Source of the DNA: Lichenostomus cassidix
Taxonomy: Eukaryota; Chordata; Aves; Passeriformes; Meliphagidae
NCBI GenBank assembly: GCA_008360975.2
Contig: VLJF02000046.1
Span: forward strand, 3,038,001-3,102,000
Length of the DNA: 64,000 nt
Direction: 5' to 3'
Part shown: positions 32,905 to 44,545 of the stretch, one piece after another
Position numbering within the stretch: the stretch's first letter is position 1
How the letters are laid out: each line of letters opens with the position of its first letter
Translations under genes and position numbers: made by a program
Notes under the pieces: generated by a model
Database searches by the model: none
Told to the model about the DNA's origin: nothing
The model's input: only the letters and a program-made list of their open reading frames with translations

Positions 32905-34660
32905 AGTGTCCCAAACACCCCCAATGTCCCCAAATGTCCCCTTTCCCCCCCAAATCCCCCAATTTCCCCCCAAATTTTCCCAATTTTTCCCTCATTTATT
33001 CTCATTTTACCCCCAATTTTTCCCATTTCCCAAAAAAAATTCCCCAAATTTTCCTCCTTTTCCCCATTCTATTTGCATTTTTCCTGAATTTTTCCCCCAC
33101 ATTTCCCCCAAATTTTCCCAAAAATTCCCCAAAATTTTGCCTCAAAATTCCCCAAATGTCTCTCAAATTTTCTGCACTTCCCCCAAGTTTTCCCAAAAAA
33201 ATTCCCCCAAATTTCACCCCAAATGTCCCCAATTTTCTCAGAATTTTCCTTCAAAATTCCACCAAACTTTCCCAATTTTTTCCAAAGTTTTCTCCCAAAT
33301 TTCCCCAAAATTTCCCTCCAAATTCCCCAAATTTTCCCCAATTTTTCCCCCAAACCTCCCTAAAATTTTCCCCAAACTTCCTTGAAATTTCTCAAATTTT
33401 CCCCAAAATTTGCCCCCAAATTTTTCCAAAATTTCCCAGAATTTTCTTTAAAAAATCCCCAAACTTTCCCCATTTTTCTCCCAAATTTTCACCCAAACTT
33501 CCCCAAAATTTCCCCCACATTTTCCCAGAAATTTCCTTCAATTTTTCCCATTTCTCTCTGAAATTTTCCCCCAAACTTCTCCAAAATTTCCCCAATTTCC
33601 CTGAAATTTCACCCCAAATTTTCCCAAAATTTCTCCCCAAATTTCCCCCATATTTGTCCAAATTTTCCCCAATTTTCCCCCAAATTTCACTAAAATGTCC
33701 CAAATTTCTCCCAAGTTTTCTCCCAAATTTCCCCATTTCCTCAATTTCCCTCAAATTTTCCCAAAGTTTTCACCCAAAATTTCCCCGCAAACTTCCCCAA
33801 AATTCCCCAAAATTTCCCTAATTTCCCCCAATTCCCCCAAGTTTTCTCCCAAATTTCTCCAGAAATTCCCCAAAATTTCCCAAGAATTTTCCCCAATTTC
33901 CCTCAAATTTTCCCAACATTCTCCCCAAACTATCTCCCATTTTCCCCAAAAATTTCCCCCAATCTCCCCCAATTTCCCCCAAATTTTTCCTCCAAACTTC
34001 CCCAAAATTTTCCCCAATCTTCCTCAAAATTTCCCAAATTTTCCCAAAATTTCCTCCAAAATTTCCCAGAATTTTCTTTTAAAAATCCCCCAACTTGCCC
34101 CAATTTTTCCCAAAATGTTCTCCCAAACTTCCTATAATTTCCCCAAACTAACCAAAAATTTCCCCAGTTTCCCCCAATTTTCCCCCAAACTTCCCCAAAA
34201 TTTCCCCAATTCCTCTCAAATTTTCCCAAAATTTTCCCCCAAACTTCCCTGAAGTTTCCCTAATTTCTCCCCAAATTTTCCCAGAAATTCTCTTTCAAAA
34301 TTCCCCAAAATTTTCCCCTGAACTTCCCCAAAATTTTCCCAAAATTTCCCCAAATTTCCCCATTTCCCTCCCAATTTCCCCCAAATTTCTCCCCAAACTT
34401 ACCCAAAATTTCTCCCATTTTTTCCCCAAATTTCTCCACAAACTTACCCAAATTTCCCCCAAAATTTTCCCCTCAAACTTCCCCAAAATCTACCCAAAAT
34501 TTCCGCCACTTCTCCCCATTTTTTCCCAAAATTTCCCCCAAATTTTCCCATTTCACTCCCAAAATTTCCCCCAATTTAATCCCAAATTTCCCCCAATGTG
34601 TCCCCAATGTCCCATTAATGTCCCCAACATCCCCAATGTCCCCAGTGTCCCCAATGTCCC
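32905..34660 (-). repeat. AAATTT / G-run satellite, left arm
   Basis: About 1.75 kb of irregular 15-20-bp units such as CCCCAAATTTTCCCC, so runs of G lie on the minus strand. The last 100 bp turn into CCCCAATGT units. Long proline-, asparagine- and phenylalanine-rich ORFs here come from the repeat and are not genes. Confidence 0.92.
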
Positions 34661-35233
34661 TGTGATCAATCCATGTCATCATGTTGGCTTTTCACAAAGA
34701 TCCCAATGGATACTCTGTGGATTGTTTGAATTCTTTTCTTACAGAGGTAGCCTGGCTGGGAAAAGTTGCTGTGCAATGATGACTAAGGTCTTTCTTTCTA
34801 GTACCAGCTGAGTTTAATAGCAGTAAAATAGCTGTTCTGGTTGGATTCGAATGCTTGAAGTGTCTGCTTGAACTGGATCCCATCCCCCGGCCGGACCCTG
34901 CCTCTGACACTGCAACTATCAGCTCCTGGCGCTGCAGGAACCACAATCTGGGAGTGAGAACAGATCAGTGACAGACGACTGCGCATGCTGCCAGGAGGCG
35001 GATCAGTTCCCAGAACGTGCAAAAGAGTTTGGAGAGAAATAGGAATATGTGTAACTGTTTATGAATATGCATTAGGCTGAAGGGTATGGAAAGGGTGTCT
35101 CTGTCCATTCCAGGGGTGCTTTTCTGGCTGAATGCCAAAGCACCCAGCGCTGACCTTTTGCTTTTATCTGTCCCCTATTGTCTTTTATTAAACCTTTTTA
35201 ATCCTAACAGGAGAGTGGACCTTGTTTTTCACA
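34661..35233. mobile_element. LTR inside the left arm (573 bp)
   Basis: Terminal inverted repeat TGTGA...TCACA. The right-arm partner at 51,244-51,816 has the same length and high identity. On the plus strand ATTAAA lies at about 35,188. The orientation of the parent element is not settled. The two arms stop matching exactly at its outer end. Confidence 0.75.
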
Positions 35234-35689
35234 AATCCCCAGTGTCACTGTGATTTTAATCTCACCTGCCTTGCACAGGATCATTGCTAATGTCTCTCCC
35301 TGACATCTCTCTCTCCTCTGCCCTTCTTGTCACTGTCTGTCACCCACACCAGGAGAGCAGCCCTGGCTGGGGAGCATCTCTCCTGTCAGTCACAAGGGGT
35401 TCTGCAGGCACAAGTGCCATTGTCCTCTAGCAGATGGCATCGTTACCTTTACAGAGCACAGAGCACATTTAGGAAATATAAATATACTCAGAAGTTCATA
35501 CACCTGCTTGTTTCCACTCTGTGAACCTCCTATGCAGGTTTTTTTGCAGCTAAGAGAGACAGAAATGTTCTTCCTCCCAGCTGTCCTAGCAGGAGAGAGC
35601 AGACAAGAAGGGCCTTGACCTTCCCTGGAGGAAGGGGAATGAGATGATCAGAACTCATCAGTGCTGTTCCCATTGTGTGAATGACACAT

Positions 35690-36095
35690 GAGACCAAGGT
35701 GACCCTGTGACACTGTGGGGCCTCATGGTGCCCAGAGGGCATTGTGACACTGTGGGGTCACATGGAGCCAAGGGGCAATTGTGACACTGCAGGACATCAC
35801 AGAACCAAGAGAACCTTGTGACACTGCAGGGCCTCGTGGGACAAAGGGGATCATGTGACATTGCAGACTCTTGGTGCCCAAGGGCCATTGTGACACTGCA
35901 GGGCCATGTTGGACCAAATGTCCATTGTAGCAATGGGGGCCTCATGGTGCCCAGGGGGCTCAGTGACACTGTGGGGCCTCATGGTGCCCAGGGGGCTCAG
36001 TGACACTGTGGGGCCTCATGGTGCCCAGGGGGCTCAGTGACACTGTGGGGCCTCATGGAGCCAAGTGGACACTGTGACACTGCAGGGCCTCATCA
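35690..36095 (-). repeat. ~38-bp satellite array, part 5
   Basis: The same satellite family in minus orientation (TTGTGACACTGCAGGGCC and relatives). Near 35,940-36,060 three units of 45-48 bp repeat almost perfectly, so local amplification happened here. Confidence 0.8.
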
Positions 36096-36099
36096 TCAT

Positions 36100-36275
36100 C
36101 AGTCTCTGCAGTGGGATGTGGATTGCTGAAATGCAGTAGCCTGTGAAATCCACGAGTCTCTCCTGTTTCTTCATGTTGATGTCTGTGAATGACTCATCAG
36201 TCGCTGCTGTGATCCTGTATTCCTCTGCTTCCCTCCATGCAGGTACCACCTGGGACACAGAGCTGTTCAACAGGG
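36100..36275 (-). pseudogene. Unidentified protein-like segment
   Basis: The minus-strand frame has an ordered, non-repetitive composition, including REAEEYRITAATDESFTDI and LVDFTGYCISAIHIPLQ. It looks more like a true exon than the surrounding ORFs. I cannot assign a family. No clear splice sites or start codon were found, and it lies in the segment that only the left arm has. It could be an exon relic carried in with the insertion. Confidence 0.3.
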
Positions 36276-37647
36276 ACTTAGTCGGGACTGAGGAGTTCAT
36301 AAGACATTTATTACTATTACATACAATGGATCAGAAAACCTGGGAATGCAGCCAGCTCTTGTGTGATGGTGGAGTGGAGAAAGGCAATTCCTCAGGAATT
36401 CTGTGCTCTGGCAGCACTCAGCTGATGAAGATATTTCAGAGATTGTCCAAGAGGAATTTGAGTAGCCCAAGGATCAGCACCAGAGAACCCCTTCCAGGAA
36501 ACAGCTCCATCATTTCCAGTACCAAAGATCTCCAGTCAGAGAAAAGCAAGGGAGGAGGTTTGGTCTGAGGATGATGTTTAAATGCAGACACACACACATC
36601 ACACACAAAATAAAGTTTCTTTTGAAATGGCTGTCCTGGAAGAGAGAAGCCAGCCCCAGCCAGGCCCAGGAGGAGCACAAATTTATGTGCTGTTGTTGGG
36701 TGAGAGCACAGTAGAGCAGAAAGATCAGCTACACAAGTTCTGTGTTTAAAGGACTTCTCTTTTTCCTTTGTAACACTTACAATTCTTTATTGCACTGGCT
36801 TGGCCACTCCTCAGCCAGGCTGTTGATCTGTCACCTCTGGTGTAAGAAGGATTTTGGACAGGACTGAGGGGTTTTATGCTACCCCAGAAACCATAAGGTG
36901 CTCCTAAGTGATCTTGCTGTCAGTTAATAACAGATCTTTTCAAGTGTTGCTAATTTAGAAGACAAATCCTGACATCTTTGTCTTCCCAAAAGACATATGA
37001 GGAAGGACAGTTCAGGTGTAAAGAAGTGTAGGTCTTAAGACTGGATGATGTTACAACTTCCTGTGCAGCACCCAAGCACCCTGGATTTCTTTCAGAAATA
37101 GTTCTCACTAAATATGTAACAAAACATCAGCCTACATGACATCCTGCCCCAAAATGAATAAATATAAATATTAATCATGCAAAATGTCCCCCTCCAATAA
37201 TTAAGAAAACCTTACGCGTACATACTAAGGGCATCCATGGGTCATGTCACCCAAACTTATATTTGACAAGGGTTGGGGGGACATGTCTGCATCCTTTGAA
37301 AATGGAACCTTGGAGGTTCCCCAATTCCTGATGGATGGCTCTGCACTTGGAAAACTGACACACGCACTTTGAAGGATTTGTATGGCTTTGTAATAAAATC
37401 AGAATTTGCATGCAGAGAGTGATTCTCATTCCACACACTAAATGGCACCATGACTTTCCATGTCAAACCCTGCAGGGCAGGGACAGCTCTTGTGGCACAA
37501 TCCCTACTGGCCAAGGACACAGTGCTAGGAAGGTCTTTCTATGCCAGCAAAGGAAAGCTCCTGGCTCAGGGTCACCTTTCCTGCTCAGCCAGACCCGCTG
37601 AGTTCTCCAGCAGCAGAAGAGAATTCCAGCATTCCCACAGGCTGTGT

Positions 37648-37915
37648 GATGTCATAGCATGGACTGTGACATCAAAGGGCACCTGTATGACATCACAGAG
37701 CACCTGTATGACATCACAGAGCAGGCTGTTACATCACAGGGCAGATGAATGGCATCACAGAGTGGGCTGTGAGGTCATGGGACAACTGTGTGACATCACA
37801 GACTGTGACATCATAGAGGGGGCTGTATGAAATCACTGAGCAGCTGTATAACATCAGAGAATGGACTGTGACATCACAGGGGGGCTGTATTACGTCACTC
37901 AGTAGGCTAATGTCT
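37648..37915 (+). repeat. CRE-like 21-30-bp repeat array, left arm
   Basis: About ten degenerate units carrying GACATCACAGAG, each with a TGACATCA word one base away from the CRE consensus TGACGTCA. Its mirror is at 50,300-50,580. Confidence 0.8.
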
Positions 37916-38177
37916 TGGCTTAAATACAGATGTCTTCCCAAGAAGGTGGGAACCTTTCTGGAATGGAAAGATGACACCCTCCCTCCAAATTATCGCTTTG
38001 TGATAATAGGAGATCCTAGACAAATATATGGAAAAGGAACAACAGTTCTTCACTAGCAAATATATACATATATAGAACAGAAAAGAACAGCACAGAACAG
38101 AACAGCAACAACCGAACAATGCAGGAGTTTCCCACCCGTCAGGCCTCACTTTCCCCTTTGGTGCAGTTCTGGCCAAG

Positions 38178-38197
38178 CCCGGCAGGGGGCGCTGCAG
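38178..38197 (+). promoter_or_regulatory. CTCF-like motif 1, left arm
   Basis: GGCAGGGGGCGCTGCAG resembles the CTCF core in forward orientation but lacks the leading CCA. Confidence 0.5.
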
Positions 38198-38205
38198 TGA
38201 CTCTC

Positions 38206-38228
38206 GCGGCCAGCAGGGGGCGCTGCGG
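38206..38228 (+). promoter_or_regulatory. CTCF-like motif 2, left arm
   Basis: GGCCAGCAGGGGGCGCTG fits the vertebrate CTCF consensus at essentially every core position and points rightwards, towards the palindrome centre. Confidence 0.7.
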
Positions 38229-38436
38229 TCCCGGGGCAGGACCTTCCCAGGCGGTGATGGCACAGAAAGTGACCCGGCGGGGACAGCCCTGGCCCCAGGC
38301 AGCACCGCCCGCGCTGGCTCCGGGCTCCGGGCGGCAGGGGAGCAGGGAGGAGCAGGCAGGCTTTGGTGGCAGAGCTGAAAACCCCAGGGCAGCAATACCC
38401 GGGGCAGCCACACTCACTCTGTCACCCATGTGGGGG

Positions 38437-38528
38437 GAAGGGGAAGGGAAGGGAAGGGAAGGGAAGGGAAGGGAAGGGAAGGGAAGGGAAGGGAAGGGAA
38501 GGGAAGGGAAGGGAAGGGAAGGGAAGGG
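38437..38528. repeat. GGGAA microsatellite, left arm
   Basis: About 18 perfect 5-bp units. The matching place in the right arm carries a 6-bp unit instead. Confidence 0.95.
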
Positions 38529-38888
38529 GCAGCCCCACTCCCACAGGGTCCCTCCTGACCTCACACCTCTGGCAATATCCCCCTGAGCCACAGAAGGTCC
38601 GGGGGCAGCAGTGACAATTCCTGGCACAAACAGCCATGAGATACCCCGATCACCATGAACCACCCCCCAAGAGAGGGTTGGGGCTGATGGGATTTGGTGT
38701 TGGATCCGTTGGGATTTTGGATTGGATCCAATTGGATTTGGACTTGGATCCACTGGGATTTGGGGTTGGATCTGACGGGATTTGGGGCAAAAAGGACAAA
38801 TTCTGGGTGAAAACCACTAAGATCCTAACAGATCACAAGGGAAGGAAGCTCCTCCCAGTCATTCCTCAACTGCCCTGAACCAGAGGCA

Positions 38889-38894
38889 TTTACT
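38889..38894 (-). terminator. Weakened poly(A) signal of the left CCDC81-like gene
   Basis: On the minus strand the site reads AGTAAA where the right copy has AATAAA, within an otherwise matching context (GCAATCA before, TGCCTCTG after). AGTAAA is a known weak variant of the signal. Confidence 0.65.
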
Positions 38895-39098
38895 GATTGC
38901 TCCTGGAAATTCCTGGAGATTCCCAGAAATTCTGAGCTACTCCAGAGGTGCTTCAAGCATCAGACAGAAGTTCTGGTTGTTTTTCCTCATTGTCTTTGGC
39001 CTCATGGGGCTGGGCAGGGCTCCTCGGGATCGAGATCCTCGGGAATGCTGGAATCAGAGCTGGACACTGACAGCACAGTGATCACCGGTATTTGGAAG

Positions 39099-42000
39099 CT
39101 ACAGGGATCCCGAGGATGGATTCACTTGGATTTCTTCTTCTGTGCCTCTTCCCTCTCTCCGCATCCAGCGCTGTCTCCCAGAGCGACCCTGGTGCTGTCC
39201 GGCCTTTGGAATCTCGGCATGATCCCTGGATGGATCCAATGGGAAAGGTCATCCTGAGCTCGGGGACACTGGATTGTCCCCAAGCTTTCAGTCTCACCTG
39301 TCCGGGGACTTTTCCAACTTCTTCTTCTGCTCGGTTTCCGACTTTTCTGACTTTTCCGGCTTTTCTTTCATCCCTCTGGATTCTGACTTTTCTGACTTCT
39401 GCTTTTTCCCCAAGTCAGTTTCCAACTTTCCTGATTTCTCCTTCCTCCCCAATTCCGTTTCTGACTTGTTTTTCCCCAGTTCAATTTCTGACTTTCCCAA
39501 CTTTCCTTTTCTCCCCAGTTCAGCTTCCGATTTTCCCAATTTTTCCTTCCTCCCCAGTTCTGATTCTGACTTTCCCAACTTTTCTTTTCTCCCCTCTTCA
39601 GCTTCAGCCTTTCCCAATTTTTCTTTCCTCACCAGTTCTGATTCTGACTTTCCCAGCTTTTCTTTTCTCCCCAGTTCAGTTTCCAACTTTCCCAATTTTT
39701 CCTTCCTCCCCAATTCAGTTTCCAACTTTCCCAACTTTTCTTTTCTCCCCAGTTCAGTTTCTGACTTTCCCAATTTTTCCTTCCTCCCCAGTTCAGTTTC
39801 TGACTTCTTTTTCCCCAGTTTGGCTTCTGACTTTCCTGACTTTTTCTCCTTCTTCCCCAGTTCAGTTTCCAACTTCATCTCTTTCCCCTTCTTCCTCTGG
39901 GTTTTCTGGTTTTCTGGAGTCTCTTCCTCAGGTTGTTCCTCTGATCCTGATATCCCAAAAGCTGCCTCTGGAACCAGGAAGGAGAAGCCAAGTTGGAGGT
40001 GACATCACTTGTCCCATTTCTTCCCTTTATTTCCACATTTCTTCCCCTTTCCCCCCACCCCCTGTTTCTCTGCTCTTTCCCCATTTCTTTGCTTTTTCCC
40101 TAATTTCTTTGCCCTTTCACTCTCATTCCCCCTTTGCCCATCCCTCATTTTTTTCTATTTTCATTTTTCCTTGATTTTTCTCCAATTTCTTTCCTTTCTC
40201 CTGTCTCTTTGCTTTATTATCCCCAAAATTTCCCATTTTCCTCATTTTTGCTATTTTCCCTCTTTTCTTTGATTTTCCACAATTTCTTTCCTTTCCCTCC
40301 ACTTTTCTTTATTAACCCAATCAATTTCCATTTTCCCAATTTTTTGCTATTTCCCCCTTTCCTTGACTCCCCCTTTTTTTTTGCTTTATTATCCCAAAAA
40401 ATTCCCATTTCACCCATTTTTTGCTCTTTTCTCTTTTTTCTTGCTTTTCCCCTTATTTCTTTCCCCCCATTCCTTTACTGTATTATGCCAATTAATTCCC
40501 ATTTTCTCAAAAAAATTTTTTTGCTATTTCATCTTTTTTTTTCCTTTTTCTCCATTTCTTTGCATTTTACCCCATCTTTTAAAATTTTACCTTTTCCATC
40601 TCTCCCAATTTTCCTGCCTTTTCCATCTTTCCTGATCTGTGGCCCCAATTCCTGCCTGGGCTGTGGGATCTCCTCGGGGAGGTTCTGGAGGCTCTGGAGC
40701 AGCAGTGCCCTTGGAAGTGGTGCCTGGACCATTTCCCTCTGGAACCTGGGGAGGAAACACCAGATCACCCCAGAATCACCCTGGAATCACCATGGTTTTC
40801 CCCAAATCCATGACATCTCCCTCTTGATTCACCACATTTCCCTTAATCCACCTTGTTTTTTCCCAAATCCACCATAGTTTTCCCTAAATCCACCACAGTT
40901 TTCCCTAAATCCACCACATTTCCCCAAATCGACCTTGTTTTCTTCCCTAAAATCGACCACATTTTCCCAAATACATGTTGTTTTTCCCTTAATCCACCCC
41001 ATTTCTCAGAAATCCACCATAGTTTTCCCCAAATCCACCCCATTTTTCCCAAATCCACCATTTCCCCCAAAATCCACTTGGTTTTTCTCCCCAAATCTAC
41101 CAAATTTTTCACAAATCCCCCAAGTTTTCCCCAAATCAATGATGCTTTTCGCAAATCCACCATAGTTCTCCCCCAAATCCACCTTGCTTTTCCCCAAAGC
41201 CACCATATTTTTCCCAAATTTCCTATTATCCCCAAATCCATCATATTTTCCCCAAATCCACCATGTGTTGTTTTTCTCTAAATCCAACACATTTTCCTTA
41301 ATATACTTTGTTTTTCCCCAAATCCACCATTTTCCCCAAATCCACTATGTTTTTCCCCCAAATCCACCATGATTTTCCCAAATCCATCTTTTTTTTCACA
41401 AATCCCCTTTTCCCCCAAATCCACCCCATTTGCCCAAACCCACCACATTTTCCCCCAATCCCCTGTTTTCTCCCAAATCCACTGTATCTTCCCCAAATCC
41501 CCCATTTTACCCAAATCCACCATATTTTCCCAAAATCCACCATCCTCCAGACCCACCCAGTACAGAATTCCAGCCCCCTAAATCCATGGAATCCTGGAGC
41601 AGGTTGGGTCAGACCCTGTTCCGGTCCCACCCCGGTGTCCCCCCATTCCCAGAGCCCCAGGATCACCCCAGACACACTCAGGGAAGATGATGACAGAGCC
41701 AGACGAGGTCAGGGCAGCCACAGGGACCTCCCGGGGCACCACCATGTCCAGGAGCTCTGGGATCTGCAGCGGAGGAGAACAGGGATGGGACCTTCTCCAT
41801 GGATTGGACCTTCTCCATGGGGATGAGGAACTCAGCATTAGAAGGCCCCAGAGATGGTGGGATCATCATGGATGAGGAACTCAGCATTGGAGGAGCCCCA
41901 AGATAGCTGGAGTTTCCTACCATGGATGAAGGCCTCAGCGATGGAAGACCCCAAAGATGAGAAACCCAACGTTGGAGGAGCCCAAAAAGGACCCCAAAGA

Positions 42001-43684
42001 TGGTGGGATCTCCTTAACATGGATGAGGGAATGTTGGAGGAGCCCAAAGATGGTGGAATCTCCTCAACACGACCAAGGGACGTGAGGACCCCAAAGATGA
42101 TGGGACCCCCTCAATTTGGATGAGGAACCCAACATCAAAGGAGTCCAAAGATGGTGGGATCTTCTCCCCATGGATGAGGAACTCAGCGCTTCAGAAGCCC
42201 GAAGAGGACCTCAAGGATGTTGGGACTTTCTCCATGTGGATGAGGAGGTGGTGAAGCATTGCAAAAATGGTGGAATTTCCTCAACATGGCCAAGAGACTT
42301 GAGGACCCCAAAGATGGTGGGACCTTCTCCCCATGGATGAGGGAATTTTGAAGGACCACCCCACTCCCCTCCCCCCATCCCCTCAAGCCCCTCACCTTGA
42401 ACACTCCCTTCTGCAGGTTCTTCTTCCCAGTCATTGCCTCCAGGAAGCTGTGGTAGAACCTCATCCGGACCTTGCGCCGCTCCACCAGCAGGACTCCGAT
42501 GTCCCTCAGGGTCAGGGCCACGTCCTCACCTGTCCCCAAGCACTGCGACAGGAGGGACATGGTGGCCTGGAGGGCACCCTCCACCCTGTGCCGGGGCAGC
42601 CCCAGCGCCGTTGCCACCGCAAATGTCTGGAGGGGATCCAGGTTCCCTGGGAGGACATGCAAAATGGGGGTTGGGGTGTCTTCGAGGGGGTTTGGGGTTT
42701 TCTTTTGGGGTTTTTGGAGTTTTTCAAGGTTTTATGGGGTCTCCTTGTGGTTTTTGGGGTCTCCTTGGGGGTTTTGGGAGGCTCCTTGTGATTTTATGGG
42801 ATTTTCTCATGCTTTTATGGAGTCTTCTCATGGGTTTTGAGACCTCTCATGGTTTTTTGGAGTCTTCTCAGGGTGTTTGGGGGTCTTCTTCTGGTTTTAT
42901 GAGGCGTCCTTGTGAATTTTGGGGTCTCCTCATGGGTTTTTGGGGTCTCCCTGTAGGGGTTTTTTTTTTATCTTTTAATATATTTTTTGCTTTCTCATGA
43001 GGCGTCTCCTCATGTTTTATTTTGGGATTACTCATGATTTTTTGGTTTCTCCTCACACCTTTCAACCTCAAACTCTCCATTTCCCACCCCATTCCTCAAC
43101 CTTTCCCCTCCAGCCCTGTCCATCCCAAAATCCTCCCCTCTCACCAGGCAGGAATTCCCGGTCATCCATCAAATTGTGCCCCTGGACCAAATTCCTGGCT
43201 GGGCAAAAAATCGGCCTCTGCGTTGTCACCTCCATGTCCCCAACCCGTGCCTGCCAGGGCACCACAGCCAGGGTACCGAGGGTCGGGATCCGCACCCCCT
43301 GCAACTGCAGGTTTTGGGGTTTGGGGATCTGCAGCCCCTGCAAGTGGAATTTTGGGATTTTGGGATCTGCACCCCCTTGAAGCAGAATTTTGGGATTTTG
43401 GGATGAGCCAGAGGTGGCCTTGACCCCCGGGAGGGGACATGGGGGCAAGTCCAAGGTGACCTTTCTCTGCGGCAGGAGCTGGTCCAGGACAAAGTCAGCC
43501 ACTGCATCCCAAATTTCCTTCCACTCTGGGAATTGAGGGAAACTGAGTCAGGATCCTGACAGATCCCGACATTCACAGGGATCCAGGGGGTGCCAGTACC
43601 TTCAGGGGTGGTGGCTAAGGCCACCTCTGTCCAACCCCAGAGTTTAACCTTGGTCCTCCTGGTGGTGGGAGGGCAGAAGCTCAT
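39099..43684 (-). CDS. CCDC81-like: CCDC81-like protein, left copy, seven exons
   Basis: Exons on the minus strand: 43,684-43,600, 43,525-43,145, 42,646-42,396, 41,763-41,678, 40,745-40,591, 39,967-39,298 and 39,225-39,099. All have AG acceptors and GT donors, and phases join to one frame of 584 residues. Residues 29-155 and 156-239 resemble the two HU domains of CCDC81: EIWDAV, then GVRIPTLGTLAVV and QRPIF in the first, and DIGVLLVERRKVRMRFY in the second. Residues 320-542 are about 13-residue charged repeats (ETELGRKEKLGK). CCDC81 belongs to a centrosome- or cilium-associated family; its role here is unknown. Start: ATG at 43,684, chosen because its exon joins in phase; no promoter is visible. 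The last exon is shorter than in the right copy and ends in another frame (IQVNPSSGSL), and the poly(A) signal is weak. Expression is unproven. Confidence 0.8.
40040..40580. repeat. Intron 5 minisatellite, left copy
   Basis: Roughly 80-90-bp units rich in T, with words such as TTTATTATCCC and CCCATTTTC; A-rich on the coding strand. Confidence 0.7.
40785..41530. repeat. Intron 4 minisatellite, left copy
   Basis: About 24-bp units around CCCCAAATCCACCAT. On the coding (minus) strand these are G-rich GGTGGATTTGGGGAAAA. Confidence 0.88.
41800..42350. repeat. Intron 3 minisatellite, left copy
   Basis: Units of about 40-60 bp with CCCAAAGATGGTGGGA and GGATGAGGAACTCAGC. Confidence 0.85.
42680..43010. 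repeat. Intron 2 minisatellite, left copy
   Basis: About 30-bp units around GGGGTCTCCTCATGGTTTT. Confidence 0.75.
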
Positions 43685-43869
43685 TCTGCACTCCCTCGGG
43701 ATTTGGGATTGGGATGTGGAATCGGGATGTGGAGTCTGGGATGTCCCACCACCAGACTGGCTCCCATTGTGTCCCCAGGACACTCTGTGACACCACGGGT
43801 GGTACCAGTGGTGGCACTGTGACCTCAATGGGACCTATGTGGTGTCACGGTGACAGGCTGGGGACAGAG

Positions 43870-44369
43870 NNNNNNNNNNNNNNNNNNNNNNNNNNNNNNN
43901 NNNNNNNNNNNNNNNNNNNNNNNNNNNNNNNNNNNNNNNNNNNNNNNNNNNNNNNNNNNNNNNNNNNNNNNNNNNNNNNNNNNNNNNNNNNNNNNNNNNN
44001 NNNNNNNNNNNNNNNNNNNNNNNNNNNNNNNNNNNNNNNNNNNNNNNNNNNNNNNNNNNNNNNNNNNNNNNNNNNNNNNNNNNNNNNNNNNNNNNNNNNN
44101 NNNNNNNNNNNNNNNNNNNNNNNNNNNNNNNNNNNNNNNNNNNNNNNNNNNNNNNNNNNNNNNNNNNNNNNNNNNNNNNNNNNNNNNNNNNNNNNNNNNN
44201 NNNNNNNNNNNNNNNNNNNNNNNNNNNNNNNNNNNNNNNNNNNNNNNNNNNNNNNNNNNNNNNNNNNNNNNNNNNNNNNNNNNNNNNNNNNNNNNNNNNN
44301 NNNNNNNNNNNNNNNNNNNNNNNNNNNNNNNNNNNNNNNNNNNNNNNNNNNNNNNNNNNNNNNNNNNNN
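43870..44369. other. Assembly gap of 500 N
   Basis: Exactly 500 undetermined bases at the palindrome centre. The round number suggests a placeholder of unknown true size. Arm homology reaches both edges, so the spacer and any shared promoter of the two genes are unseen. Confidence 0.98.
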
Positions 44370-44545
44370 CAGCCTGTCACCGTGACACCACATAGGTCCC
44401 ATTGAGGTCACAGTGCCACCACTGGTACCACCCGTGGTGTCACAGAGTGTCCTGGGGACACAATGGGAGCCAATCTGGTGGTGGGACATCCCAGACTCCA
44501 CATCCCGATTCCACATCCCAATCCCAAATCCCGAAGGAGTGCAGA

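Larger units (their letters stand above)
35234..37375. other. Segment found only in the left arm
   Basis: About 2.1 kb with no counterpart in the right arm, where 401 bp of other sequence takes its place. It contains a satellite array (35,690-36,095), a protein-like ORF on the minus strand (36,100-36,275) and a short AC run near 36,588. The rest is unassigned. Confidence 0.75.
38165..38345. promoter_or_regulatory. CpG-rich block, left arm
   Basis: A GC-rich stretch with many CpGs (for example CCCGGCGGGG near 38,273 and GGGCGGCAGG) in a region where CpG is otherwise scarce. It surrounds the two CTCF-like motifs. Whether it is a promoter is unknown; the nearest gene ends about 760 bp away and is transcribed towards it. 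Confidence 0.5.
30522..43869 (+). repeat. Palindrome, left arm
   Basis: The reverse complement of this arm matches 44,370-56,327 in the same order: gene, microsatellite, CpG block, CRE-like array, LTR, AAATTT array, 11-bp array, edge LTR. Exon lengths agree exactly for five exons. Divergence is visible by eye: eight amino-acid differences over the two HU-domain exons, and large length changes in arrays. The arms disagree only at 35,234-37,375 (left only), 50,843-51,243 (right only) and in array lengths. Homology reaches the N gap on both sides. Confidence 0.95.

Noticed and set aside
32811..33821. 336-residue plus-strand ORF rich in P, N, F and S
   Set aside because: It is the translation of the CCCCAAATTTTCCCC array. 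Similar ORFs occur in other frames and in the mirrored array at 51.9-53.3 kb, and there is no conserved domain.
43870..44369. ORFs of X residues across the gap
   Set aside because: They are read through undetermined bases.
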